A stretch of 6,416 bases of DNA from Actinosomnolentus pattersoniae (SeqCode). GTDB taxonomy: Bacteria; Actinomycetota; UBA4738. Position 1 is the first letter of the stretch. Every line of letters begins with the position of its first letter. Location: NCBI GenBank assembly GCA_013817655.1, contig JACDCJ010000117.1, forward strand, positions 1 through 6,416, given 5' to 3'. Of the stretch, positions 1-5,729 are shown piece by piece. The position numbers were made by a program, and so were the translations under genes. The notes below the pieces were generated by a model. The model was not told the origin of the DNA, did not search any database, and worked only from the letters and a program-made list of their open reading frames with translations.

Positions 1-459
1 GTCACAATAGAAGATGCTCTGGCAAAGGCGGCATTCAAGGTCATCTTGCCCAATCATCCCAGCGCGTCCCGGGACAACGTTGAGACGGTCTATCTGACGC
101 CTGACAGAACGCTGGTGTTGATGCAGTTTCCACGTCCCGAAGCCCCCGACGAACCGGTTCGCCGAGAGCATCTCGAGGTTGCGGAGGAGGTCTGGCAGTA
201 TTCCTCGGAGCCCGAGAAAGTGTGGGAAGAGAGCATCGAGAATGCGCCGCTTCCCGCGAAGAGCCTCTATACGATCGATGGCGTCGTGGCGTTGGGCGTC
301 CAGGCCCACAGCTCAAAGGACGCGACGAGTAGCGCCTTCTTGCAGTTCGGCCTGAACGGGCTCGATGTTCAGATCTCGGGCGGCGAGAGCCTCGATCTGC
401 TCATAGAGATCGCTCGCTCGATGATTTCACAGGCGCCGAAAATAGCGGTCTCTCCCTGA
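1..459 (+). CDS. Hypothetical protein, C-terminal part (weakly DUF4367-like), 5' end outside window
   Basis: The frame is open from base 1 to the TGA at 457-459, giving 152 residues with no start in view. A TTG at 46 could be called as a start, but it would cut into a continuous stretch (EDALAKAAFKVILPNHPS) that reads like the opening of a folded domain, so the true start is probably upstream. There is no signal peptide or membrane segment in the visible part. The pattern of an alpha/beta start, a middle strand (TLVLMQFP) and an end of the type LDLLIEIARSMI weakly recalls the DUF4367 fold found in secreted or anti-sigma-like proteins. That is an impression only and no function is assigned. 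GC is about 60% by hand count, below the downstream genes, so a different origin is possible. A 52-nt gap separates it from the next gene. Confidence 0.7.
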   Translation, partial: VTIEDALAKAAFKVILPNHPSASRDNVETVYLTPDRTLVLMQFPRPEAPDEPVRREHLEVAEEVWQYSSEPEKVWEESIENAPLPAKSLYTIDGVVALGVQAHSSKDATSSAFLQFGLNGLDVQISGGESLDLLIEIARSMISQAPKIAVSP

Positions 460-461
460 TC

Positions 462-490
462 ACCGGTTGTCGGCTACCGGTCTCTTGTTC
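462..490 (+). terminator. Possible weak hairpin terminator after the first gene
   Basis: ACCGGT occurs at 462-467 and again at 476-481. The hexamer is self-complementary, so the copies can pair as a 6-bp stem with an 8-base loop. A moderately T-rich stretch (CTCTTGTTC) follows. The hairpin begins three bases after the stop of the upstream gene. The T-run is interrupted and the stem short, so this is only a candidate. Confidence 0.25.
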
Positions 491-497
491 CCCCACA

Positions 498-503
498 TAT
501 CAT
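498..503 (+). promoter_or_regulatory. Candidate -10 box (TATCAT) for a leaderless transcript
   Basis: TATCAT fits the TANNNT pattern of actinobacterial -10 elements and ends eight bases before the ATG at 512. Transcription would then start at or next to the start codon. No Shine-Dalgarno-like purine run lies in the 20 bases before this ATG, as expected for a leaderless gene. No good -35 box was found at the usual spacing, so the call rests on the -10 box, its distance and the missing ribosome site. Confidence 0.35.
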
Positions 504-511
504 GCAACACC

Positions 512-970
512 ATGCTGCTCTACTTCGCGTACGGGGCGAACATGGACCCGGGGCAGATGGGGAAGCGCGTTCCCGAAGCCCGAGCCATCGGCCCGGCCCG
601 GCTGGACGGATTCCGCCTGGAGTTCAGCGTCTACTCCACCCTGTGGGAGGGGGGAGCGACGAACCTCGCGACGGACGAGGAGGCGCACGTGTGGGGCGTG
701 CTCTGGGAGATCCCCGACGACATGAGCGGGCTGGACGCCTATCAGGGGCATCCGACCTTCTTCCGGCGAGAAGACGTTTGCGTGCATGGCCCCGACGGAC
801 CGGTGATCGCGAAGACCTATCGGGTCGCGCATCAGAAGGCCTACATCCGCCCGACCGACACCTACCTTCGGCTTCTGCGGTCGGCCATACGGATCCACGG
901 GCTCCCGCCCGAGGCGCTCGACATCCTGGACGAGGCGGCGCGCCCCCCGGGGCCGTCGATCTCCACCTGA
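512..970 (+). CDS. Gamma-glutamylcyclotransferase-like (GGCT/AIG2 fold) protein
   Basis: This 152-residue protein opens with MLLYFAYGANM, the glycine-rich substrate-binding loop of the gamma-glutamylcyclotransferase fold (usually YGSN). The start is ATG 512. An in-frame TTG at 467 would add residues ahead of the conserved first strand that this family lacks. Further family features are the GVLWEIP strand (about 62-68), the LDAYQGHPTFFRRE segment (74-87) and TYLRLLRSAIRIHGLP near the C-terminus. Family members turn gamma-glutamyl amino acids or gamma-glutamylamines into 5-oxoproline plus the free amine, in the cytoplasm. The segment at 74-80 normally carries the catalytic glutamate (LDxxEG), but residue 78 is glutamine (CAG, 743-745). 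The protein may therefore be inactive in the classical reaction or bind rather than convert its substrate. It is followed by glycyl-tRNA synthetase 62 bases on; no functional link is evident. Fold assignment is firm, activity is not. Confidence 0.88.
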   Translation: MLLYFAYGANMDPGQMGKRVPEARAIGPARLDGFRLEFSVYSTLWEGGATNLATDEEAHVWGVLWEIPDDMSGLDAYQGHPTFFRREDVCVHGPDGPVIAKTYRVAHQKAYIRPTDTYLRLLRSAIRIHGLPPEALDILDEAARPPGPSIST

Positions 971-989
971 CGGTTATCATCGATGGCAC

Positions 990-1013
990 GCCAGCGGCCG
1001 CAGCCAGCGGCCG
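990..1013 (+). repeat. 11-bp direct repeat and possible hairpin in the glycyl-tRNA synthetase leader
   Basis: GCCAGCGGCCG occurs at 990-1000 and 1003-1013, two bases apart. CGGCCG within each copy (995-1000, 1008-1013) is self-complementary, so the copies could form a 6-bp hairpin with a 7-base loop. It ends just before the purine-rich ribosome site. It is too small to be a T-box riboswitch, and none of the conserved T-box sequence is present. Confidence 0.4.
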
Positions 1014-1017
1014 GGAG

Positions 1018-1024
1018 AAGGGAG
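1018..1024 (+). promoter_or_regulatory. Shine-Dalgarno site for glycyl-tRNA synthetase
   Basis: AAGGGAG lies eight bases before ATG 1033. This fixes 1033 as the start, rather than the in-frame ATG at 1045 or the long open stretch upstream in the same frame. Confidence 0.75.
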
Positions 1025-1032
1025 CCTCCCCG

Positions 1033-2370
1033 ATGTCCGACCTGATGGACGCCATCACCGGCCTCGCCAAACGGCGGGGCATCGTCTTTCCCTCCAGCGA
1101 GATCTACGGCGGCCTGCGTTCCTCGTGGGACTACGGCCCCCTCGGGGTCGAGATCAAGAACAACATCAAGCGGTCCTGGTGGCGGGCCCTCGTTCAGGGC
1201 CGCGACGACATCGTCGGGCTGGACGCCGCCATCATCATGTCGCCCCGTGTGTGGGAGGCGAGCGGGCACGTGGATTCCTTCGCCGATCCGCTTGTCGAGT
1301 GCCACGACTGCCACCGGCGGTATCGAGAGGACCACCTCCCGGACTGGGCGCCCGGGGTCGCTGCGGCCACGCTTCGGTGCCCGGAGTGCGGGGGCCGGCT
1401 GACGGACCCCAAGCGCTTCAACCTCATGTTCAAGACGCACATGGGGCCGGTGGAGGAGGACGCCGCGGCGGTCTACCTGCGTCCCGAGACGGCTCAGGGC
1501 GTGTTCGCCGACTACCGGACGGTCCAGCAGAGCTCGCGAATGAAGATCCCCTTCGGGATCGCTCAGATCGGGAAGTCGTTCCGGAACGAGATCACCCCCG
1601 GCAATTTCATCTTCCGGACCCGGGAGTTCGAGCAGATGGAGATGGAGTATTTCGTCGAGCCCGGGACGGATGAGAAGTGGTTCGAATACTGGGTCGAGGA
1701 GCGCCTGCGGTGGTATCTGGACCTGGGGATCCGGGAAGAGAAGCTCCGCCTGCGGCCGCACGAGCCGGACGAGCTGGCCCACTACGCGAAGGCCGCCACC
1801 GACGTCGAGTACGAGTTCCCATTCGGGTGGTCCGAGCTCGAGGGCATCGCCAACCGGACCGACTTCGACCTGCGGCGCCATCAGGAGTTCTCGGGGGAGG
1901 ATCTAACGTACTTCGACCAGGAGGGTGACCGACGGTACCTGCCCTTCGTCGTCGAGCCGTCCGGCGGGGTGGATCGCGCCATGCTCGCCTTCCTCGTGGA
2001 CGCCTATCGCGTGGAGGAAGCGCCCAAGGCGAGCGGCGGCACGGAGCGGCGGACCGTCCTCGGTCTTCATCGGGACATCGCTCCCATGAAGGTGGCGGTG
2101 CTGCCCCTTTCGCGCAACGAGGCACTCGTGCCGGAGGCACGCCGCGTGTTCGACCTGGTGAAGGCCCGGTGGATGAGCGATTACGACGACGCCGGCTCGA
2201 TCGGCCGCCGGTATCGGCGACAGGACGAGGTGGGAACTCCGTTCTGCGTGACCGTCGACTTCGAGAGCCTCGAGGACCATGCGGTCACCGTGAGGGAACG
2301 GGACACCATGACCCAGGAGCGGGTGCCGATCGCACAGCTCGCCCGCCGTCTCGAGGAGCGCCTCAACTGA
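1033..2370 (+). CDS. glyQS: Glycine--tRNA ligase, single-chain (alpha2) type
   Basis: This cytoplasmic class II aminoacyl-tRNA synthetase charges tRNA-Gly with glycine using ATP. It is 445 residues, normal for the compact bacterial homodimeric form and distinct from the two-subunit GlyQ/GlyS enzyme. In order, it shows the N-terminal segment RRGIVFPSSEIYGGLRSSWDYGPLG. A four-cysteine knuckle (C90, C93, C116, C119) then probably binds zinc. The conserved YLRPETAQG segment is at 148-156. Class II motif 2 is at FRNE 183-186, continuing to RTREFEQMEMEYF. Motif 3, EPSGGVDR, is at 308-315. The C-terminal anticodon-binding domain starts near APMKVAVLPLSRNEA. The insert and motif style resemble actinobacterial enzymes. 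A good ribosome site precedes the ATG. The stop overlaps the next gene as CTGA, and AGGAG inside the last codons serves that gene. All motifs are intact. Confidence 0.98.
   Translation: MSDLMDAITGLAKRRGIVFPSSEIYGGLRSSWDYGPLGVEIKNNIKRSWWRALVQGRDDIVGLDAAIIMSPRVWEASGHVDSFADPLVECHDCHRRYREDHLPDWAPGVAAATLRCPECGGRLTDPKRFNLMFKTHMGPVEEDAAAVYLRPETAQGVFADYRTVQQSSRMKIPFGIAQIGKSFRNEITPGNFIFRTREFEQMEMEYFVEPGTDEKWFEYWVEERLRWYLDLGIREEKLRLRPHEPDELAHYAKAATDVEYEFPFGWSELEGIANRTDFDLRRHQEFSGEDLTYFDQEGDRRYLPFVVEPSGGVDRAMLAFLVDAYRVEEAPKASGGTERRTVLGLHRDIAPMKVAVLPLSRNEALVPEARRVFDLVKARWMSDYDDAGSIGRRYRRQDEVGTPFCVTVDFESLEDHAVTVRERDTMTQERVPIAQLARRLEERLN
2353..2358 (+). promoter_or_regulatory. Shine-Dalgarno site pointing to a CTG start
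   Basis: GAGGAG inside the end of the glycyl-tRNA synthetase gene lies eight bases before CTG 2367. The next reading frame has no ATG, GTG or TTG between the synthetase stop and its first membrane helix, so this site decides the start. Confidence 0.6.
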
Positions 2371-2729
2371 ACCGGGCCTCGCCGGAGCCGAGGCCGAGGC
2401 CGCCCTTCCGCACGCCGGAAGAGCGTCGGGCGGCCTACTGGGGCGGCAAGGCGGCGCCGGCTTCCGGCCCCGAAGACATTCCGGCGCAGGCGGATCCGGA
2501 GACCGGGACGCCCGGTGCGTTCGAAGGCCTGAGGCGCCATCGGCGCATATCCCCGTTCTCCCCTCTCAGCGTCTACGCGGTGGGATTCTTCTTCATGCTC
2601 GCGGCGGCAGGGGCGCTCGCGTTCGCCCAGTTCCGTTCGGGCCCGATGGCGCCATGGATCTCCATCGGCGGCTCGGCTGTCGCCGTCGTATCTGGGATCG
2701 CCTCGGTCTTTCCCCGACGGGGACGGTGA
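2367..2729 (+). CDS. Small two-helix membrane protein, probable CTG start
   Basis: I do not recognise this 120-residue protein. From CTG 2367 it has a polar, proline- and arginine-rich N-terminal tail (about 1-65, including FRTPEERRAAYWGG). A hydrophobic helix follows at about 67-89 (VYAVGFFFMLAAAGALAFA), then a short loop and a second helix at about 97-115 (WISIGGSAVAVVSGIASVF). It ends in a basic PRRGR tail. It is probably an inner-membrane protein with both ends in the cytoplasm. No ATG, GTG or TTG is available before the first helix except far upstream inside the synthetase gene. The CTG overlaps the synthetase TGA by three bases, with a strong GAGGAG eight bases ahead. Its own TGA overlaps the GTG of the next gene. 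The position suggests co-translation with both neighbours. If CTG is not used, an internal GTG or ATG would give a truncated protein lacking the tail. Confidence 0.7.
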   Translation: MNRASPEPRPRPPFRTPEERRAAYWGGKAAPASGPEDIPAQADPETGTPGAFEGLRRHRRISPFSPLSVYAVGFFFMLAAAGALAFAQFRSGPMAPWISIGGSAVAVVSGIASVFPRRGR

Positions 2730-3988
2730 GCCGTTCCCGTCGGGCGGTCGCCTTCTCGGCGGCGGCCCTGCTCTCGGCCTGCACGCAACTGGACCCCCCG
2801 ACCGCGGCGTCCCCCGAGCCACCCGCGTCTCGCCCGCTCACGCTGTGTGATCGGCCCCCGCCGCCCTCCGAGGAGCCGGGCCCCGAACCCGAGGAGCTCC
2901 CGGCGGCGATCCAGGAGGTGGCCGAGGAGGTGGAGGGGGTTCGTGGACTCACGTACCGGACGGCGGTCGTCCCCGAGCCACTGACGCGGGCCGAGATCAA
3001 CCGTCGTCTGCGTGAGAGCATCGACCGATCTTTTCCGCAGGGGATCATGGGCCGAAGGCAGCGAGCCTGGATCGCGATGGGTGCGCTGCCAGCGGGAACC
3101 GACCTTCACCAGGCCGTTCTCGACTACGCCGGAAGCCAGTTCATAGGCTTCTACGACACCGTCTCGGGAGAGATCGTCTTCATAGGGTCCGAGGACCCGT
3201 CCCCTCTCGAGGAACTCACCCTCGCACACGAGCTGACGCATGCGCTCGACGACCAGCATTTCGGGCTCGAGCGGGCGGATGCGCTCGAGGCCGGATGCGA
3301 GGAGGAGGAGCTGAGCGCCTACCTGGCCCTGGCGGAGGGATCGGCCCGGACCTTCGAGCAGCGATGGGCGGTGGCGCACCTCGGCCCGGCGGAGCTCCTC
3401 GAGGCCGCGAATGAGGCCGCCGGCTCCTTCACCGCCCCCCCCGCCTCCGTGCCACCCTTCGTTGGATCCCTCCTGTCATTCCCCTATCCAAACGGCCAGG
3501 CCTTCGTGAGCGCGCTGCTCGCCAGGGGCGGCGTGGCGCAATTGAACGACGCGTTCCGCGATCCGCCGGTCTCCACCGAGCAGATCCTGCACCCCGACAA
3601 GTATCCCGGCGACAAGCCCCTCGATCTCGCGGTGCCGGACCTGTCCTCGAAGCTCGGCGAGGGATGGACGCTGGTCGACGAGATGGATGTCGGGGAAGGA
3701 TGGCTCCGGCTGTTGTTCGACCTTCGCCTGTCTTCGAACGAGGCCGAAGCCGCCGCCTCGGGATGGGACGGTGGCACGTACCGAGCGTGGGCGAACGGAA
3801 GCCGGACCGCCGTCCTCCTGGATACGGTGTGGGACGGCGAGGGGGAGGCGGAGGAGTTCGCGGTGACCATGGAGACCTTCTCCGATGGGGAGGCCGTGTC
3901 GGTGGTCCGGGGCCAGGGAGCGGTCCGGGTGCTTTTCGCCACCGACCGGTCGGCGCTGATCGCCCTCGAGACGGCGGCAGGGGTTTAA
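2726..3988 (+). CDS. Lipoprotein zinc metallopeptidase (HExxH, DUF6782-like)
   Basis: This 420-residue protein starts at GTG 2726, overlapping the upstream TGA as GTGA. The start gives a clean lipoprotein signal: basic SRSRR, a hydrophobic run, and the lipobox LSAC with the lipidated cysteine at 19. Longer starts would spoil it. A proline/glutamate-rich linker (about 22-60) follows. The catalytic motif HELTH is at 168-172 within AHELTHALDDQHF: two histidines as zinc ligands and E169 as catalytic base. E204 in ALAEGSA is the likely third ligand, as in gluzincins. Further on, SLLSFPYPNGQAFVSALL and PPVSTEQILHPDKYPGDKP (STEQILHP at 283-290) are hallmarks of a putative metallopeptidase family of high-GC Gram-positives that I associate with DUF6782. 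It probably acts on the outer face of the cytoplasmic membrane; its substrate is unknown. No strong ribosome site precedes the GTG, so translation is likely coupled to the upstream gene. The motifs look intact. Confidence 0.93.
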   Translation: MSRSRRAVAFSAAALLSACTQLDPPTAASPEPPASRPLTLCDRPPPPSEEPGPEPEELPAAIQEVAEEVEGVRGLTYRTAVVPEPLTRAEINRRLRESIDRSFPQGIMGRRQRAWIAMGALPAGTDLHQAVLDYAGSQFIGFYDTVSGEIVFIGSEDPSPLEELTLAHELTHALDDQHFGLERADALEAGCEEEELSAYLALAEGSARTFEQRWAVAHLGPAELLEAANEAAGSFTAPPASVPPFVGSLLSFPYPNGQAFVSALLARGGVAQLNDAFRDPPVSTEQILHPDKYPGDKPLDLAVPDLSSKLGEGWTLVDEMDVGEGWLRLLFDLRLSSNEAEAAASGWDGGTYRAWANGSRTAVLLDTVWDGEGEAEEFAVTMETFSDGEAVSVVRGQGAVRVLFATDRSALIALETAAGV

Positions 3989-4206
3989 TGTCGCGGGTGG
4001 GCGGTCCGCTCATCGGCCCGCTCCTTTGGTCGCGTCGGCGGACCAGGTCCTGCAAGCGATAGAAGCAGCTAAGCCCCAACAGTCGTAGACTGCTGGCTCC
4101 TGCGTCGAGCGAGATATGGACTCTGGTGCTGTCTCGGGAGGGTATCTCCAGCAAGGACTGATTCGAGTCGGACGCGTTCCTCTTGGACAGCGCTATTGGG
4201 GGGAAG
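3989..4206 (+). other. Intergenic region between the two gene groups
   Basis: This is the longest non-coding gap in the window (218 bases), with GC nearer 60% than the flanking genes. Besides the inverted repeat at 4003-4044 it holds two small dyads: GGACC-A-GGTCC at 4040-4050 and CAGTC-GTA-GACTG at 4080-4092. A change of operon here is likely, so a promoter for the DUF1996 gene should lie within it. I found no convincing -35/-10 pair; TAGACT at 4086-4091 fits TANNNT only loosely. No tRNA, riboswitch or credible small gene was seen. Confidence 0.5.
4003..4044 (+). other. Inverted repeat after the metallopeptidase gene
   Basis: GGTCCGC at 4003-4009 pairs perfectly with GCGGACC at 4038-4044. 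Inside, CGGCC (4014-4018) can pair with GGTCG (4028-4032) using one G-U pair. The structure starts 15 bases after the stop. No T-run follows, so it is not a standard intrinsic terminator. It may slow or end transcription, or be chance in GC-rich DNA. Confidence 0.3.
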
Positions 4207-4578
4207 ATGACCGCATTCGGGACCAGGACAGGGCGAAGGACGGCTCTTGTGCCGTTCATGCTGATCCTTGCAAGTCTCTCGGCGGTTCCCGCGTTTGCGC
4301 AGGAGGATCCTCTGGGTGGGGAGAACGTCTTCATCGTCGAGTGCGGATACGTGAAGTCGCTGAAGGACGACCCCATCCTGCTGTTTGACCAGCCTGGCGC
4401 TAGCCACCGACATGATTTCTTCGGTAACCCCCGCACCAACGCTGCCTCCAGGACCGGCGAACTGGTTGACGCCACTGCCTCGCTGGCCTCTGCGACGCAG
4501 AGTGGCACGATCGCCACCTTCACGACGACGGCTCCTGTCGGAAGCTTCTTCACGGTCGGGACCTCGGTGCGGGTCTAG
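4207..4578 (+). CDS. DUF1996 exported protein, N-terminal fragment ending at in-frame TAG
   Basis: From ATG 4207 this encodes 123 residues. A Sec signal peptide comes first: RTGRR, a hydrophobic core ALVPFMLILASLSAV, and a likely cut after AFA at residue 31. The DUF1996 opening follows: FIVECGY (42-48) and the histidine-rich block PGASHRHDFFGN (63-74), typical of this family of secreted proteins of unknown function. From about residue 99 a small beta module begins (TIATFTTTAPVGSFFTVG). It is cut by TAG at codon 124, in the middle of a strand. The same frame continues to 5703 and completes the module and the domain, so this is not a natural end. An in-frame TTG at 4183 is possible but unneeded. 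A G-run with AAG lies directly before the ATG, closer than ideal for a ribosome site. On its own the product would be exported but incomplete. Confidence 0.85.
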   Translation: MTAFGTRTGRRTALVPFMLILASLSAVPAFAQEDPLGGENVFIVECGYVKSLKDDPILLFDQPGASHRHDFFGNPRTNAASRTGELVDATASLASATQSGTIATFTTTAPVGSFFTVGTSVRV

Positions 4579-4701
4579 GACGTGAGCGTGGCCGGCTACA
4601 ACGGTGTTTGGAGGGTGAAGACGGTCCTGGACTCCTCGCGCTTCCAGGCGGACTTGCGCCCCACACAGGGGCTGCAGGCCGGAACCGGGGGTACGGCCGG
4701 A
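4504..4701 (+). repeat. Beta module 1 inserted in the DUF1996 core
   Basis: This covers about residues 100-165 of the reading-through protein, including the amber codon. The pattern is: threonine-rich strand, VG turn, V-x-V strand, AGYNGVWRV, SRFQADL, and a glycine/alanine-rich end GTGGTAG. It resembles the short secreted beta repeats with an 'HGLxVGDxVxVSGV...YNGxxxV...TTFxY' pattern. It lies between the DUF1996 pieces RTGELVDA and CGQPHGMLTYDTAAYW. Confidence 0.6.
4576..4578 (+). other. In-frame amber codon splitting the DUF1996 gene
   Basis: TAG follows VGTSVRV and precedes DVSVAGYNG in one unbroken frame. Related modules of this kind usually read V-x-V/I-S/T-G-V at this point, so the codon replaces a residue in a beta strand and does not fall at a domain boundary. 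One base change from a sense codon (for example TCG, GAG or CAG) would create it. All six complete frames in the window, including the one downstream of this codon, end in TGA or TAA. Confidence 0.9.
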
Positions 4702-5703
4702 GACTCCAGCCTGTCCTGCGGCCAGCCGCATGGGATGCTCACCTACGACACGGCCGCCTACTGGTTTCCCTCGGCCTACCTAAGCGGCGTCCCGGTCGCC
4801 CCCGAGCGGATCCGCGCCTACTACTTCGGTCCCGCGCTGCACCACCCCAAGGGATTGCAGCTCATCGGTGGGAAGAGCGACGCCCCGGATGCCGCGAGCA
4901 ACAAGCACGTCCACTGGCACTGCGGGCAGTCCGAGGCCCTGCCGACCCCGAGCCTGAGCCACCCTTACGACTGCGCCCCGTACAGGGACCTCCCTTCTGG
5001 GGACTTCGTGGACGGCATCGTCGGCGTGGTCGAGATGCCGAGGTGCTGGGATGGCTACGAGGGGCTGGCGCCAGACGCCCCCATCGGCCCCAGCCACGTC
5101 AAGTACCCGGACGAGGACGGAGGAGTCTCCGATACGACATGTGAGCCTCCCTACGACGAGGAGCTGATCAAGCTCTCGCTTCGAGATCACTTCGGCGGGA
5201 CCCTCATGACGCCTTGCACCACCTGCCTCGCGTACAACCTGGCGAGGACGGAGATCGTTTCCGGCACCTGCAGCGGCGGGCTGTGCCAGGGCAAGTTCAC
5301 GATCGCCAACTTCCCCTCCCACGGCCTTTCCGTTGGCGACTTCGTCGATGTCACTGGAGCCAAGGAGGGATGGGACAGCCCGGCCGCGGGTTATCAGATC
5401 GTCAGCAAGAACGCGACGACCTTCCGCGTCGCCAACCTTCCCTCGACCCTCGCGACCTGCACCCAGCGATGCGGCGCCGCTTCACAGCACTACTACAACG
5501 TTACCTTCACCCTGGCGGGCCCGGGGCCCGAGGACACGGGGAACCCCTACTACAGGCTCCATGCCGACTTCTACCAGACCTGGCAGCAGGCGGCCCTCAT
5601 CGCTCTCGAGGACAAGTGTGCCAACGGTGGGGTCTGTGCCCAGGATGGGCAGTCCTCGAACATCAAGGACAACGCCCAGGTCGACAACCTGCCGGCGCCC
5701 TAA
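4582..5703 (+). CDS. DUF1996 protein, C-terminal fragment downstream of the amber codon
   Basis: This 373-codon stretch continues the frame of the fragment upstream. A GTG at 4582 could nominally start it, but it has no usable ribosome site (AGGA sits only one base before it) and the product would lack a signal peptide. It first completes beta module 1. It then carries the main DUF1996 body: DTAAYWFPSAYL, APERIRAYYFGPALHHPKGL, HVHWHCG and GDFVDGIVGVVEMPRCWDG. A second beta module follows (nt 5287-5484), and the domain closes with YYRLHADFYQTWQQAAL and a cysteine pair near KCANGGVC. Counted from ATG 4207 with the amber codon read as sense, the whole protein is 498 residues. Many cysteines agree with an exported, disulfide-bonded protein. 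DUF1996 has no established enzymatic role that I know of. Either the gene is a recent pseudogene, the TAG is read through, or the base is a sequence error. Confidence 0.83.
   Translation: MSVAGYNGVWRVKTVLDSSRFQADLRPTQGLQAGTGGTAGDSSLSCGQPHGMLTYDTAAYWFPSAYLSGVPVAPERIRAYYFGPALHHPKGLQLIGGKSDAPDAASNKHVHWHCGQSEALPTPSLSHPYDCAPYRDLPSGDFVDGIVGVVEMPRCWDGYEGLAPDAPIGPSHVKYPDEDGGVSDTTCEPPYDEELIKLSLRDHFGGTLMTPCTTCLAYNLARTEIVSGTCSGGLCQGKFTIANFPSHGLSVGDFVDVTGAKEGWDSPAAGYQIVSKNATTFRVANLPSTLATCTQRCGAASQHYYNVTFTLAGPGPEDTGNPYYRLHADFYQTWQQAALIALEDKCANGGVCAQDGQSSNIKDNAQVDNLPAP
5287..5484 (+). repeat. Beta module 2 inserted in the DUF1996 core
   Basis: This covers about residues 361-426 counted from ATG 4207. The order matches module 1: GKFTIANFPSHGLSVGD, FVDVTGA, AAGYQIVSK, TTFRVANLP, then a cysteine-bearing end (C418, C422). 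It separates LSLRDHFGGTLM and YYNVTFTLAGPG, which look like neighbouring strands of the DUF1996 core. Similarity to module 1 is in pattern, not high identity, so the duplication is old or the modules were acquired separately. Confidence 0.6.
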
Positions 5704-5716
5704 AGGTTCGAGGATT

Positions 5717-5721
5717 GAGGG
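5717..5721 (+). promoter_or_regulatory. Shine-Dalgarno site for the kelch-repeat gene
   Basis: GAGGG lies eight bases before ATG 5730. A second GAGGA at 5723-5727 is too close to be the main site. Together they support the ATG as start. Confidence 0.6.
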
Positions 5722-5729
5722 TGAGGATC

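Noticed and set aside
502..1032. Upstream extension of the glycyl-tRNA synthetase frame
   Set aside because: It overlaps the cyclotransferase gene in another frame, its product is arginine/proline-rich, and the ribosome site at 1018-1024 places the start at 1033.
971..1032. T-box or other riboswitch ahead of glycyl-tRNA synthetase
   Set aside because: Only 62 bases are available and no T-box sequence or terminator/antiterminator pair is present; only a short direct repeat was found.
862..1881. A 339-codon open frame on the minus strand
   Set aside because: It lies mostly opposite glyQS, whose family motifs are intact. Its leucine/valine/proline-rich product has no domain pattern. Long antisense frames are expected in GC-rich genes.
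2654..2725. Longer start for the metallopeptidase at 2654
   Set aside because: It would add 24 arginine-rich residues ahead of the signal peptide, inside the membrane-protein gene. GTG 2726 gives a standard lipoprotein signal.
4045..4080. Purine-rich GCAAGCGATAGAAGCAGC resembling part of a riboswitch core
   Set aside because: The conserved core and paired elements of c-di-GMP or other known riboswitches could not be laid out around it.
3429..4553. A 374-codon minus-strand frame across the metallopeptidase end and the gap
   Set aside because: It lies opposite conserved metallopeptidase and DUF1996 coding sequence, its composition is low-complexity R/P/G, and no domain is recognisable.
4069..4731. 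A minus-strand frame spanning the amber codon, which might explain the split
   Set aside because: It lies opposite the signal peptide and DUF1996 motifs, and its product has no recognisable fold. The + strand protein is clearly the real one.
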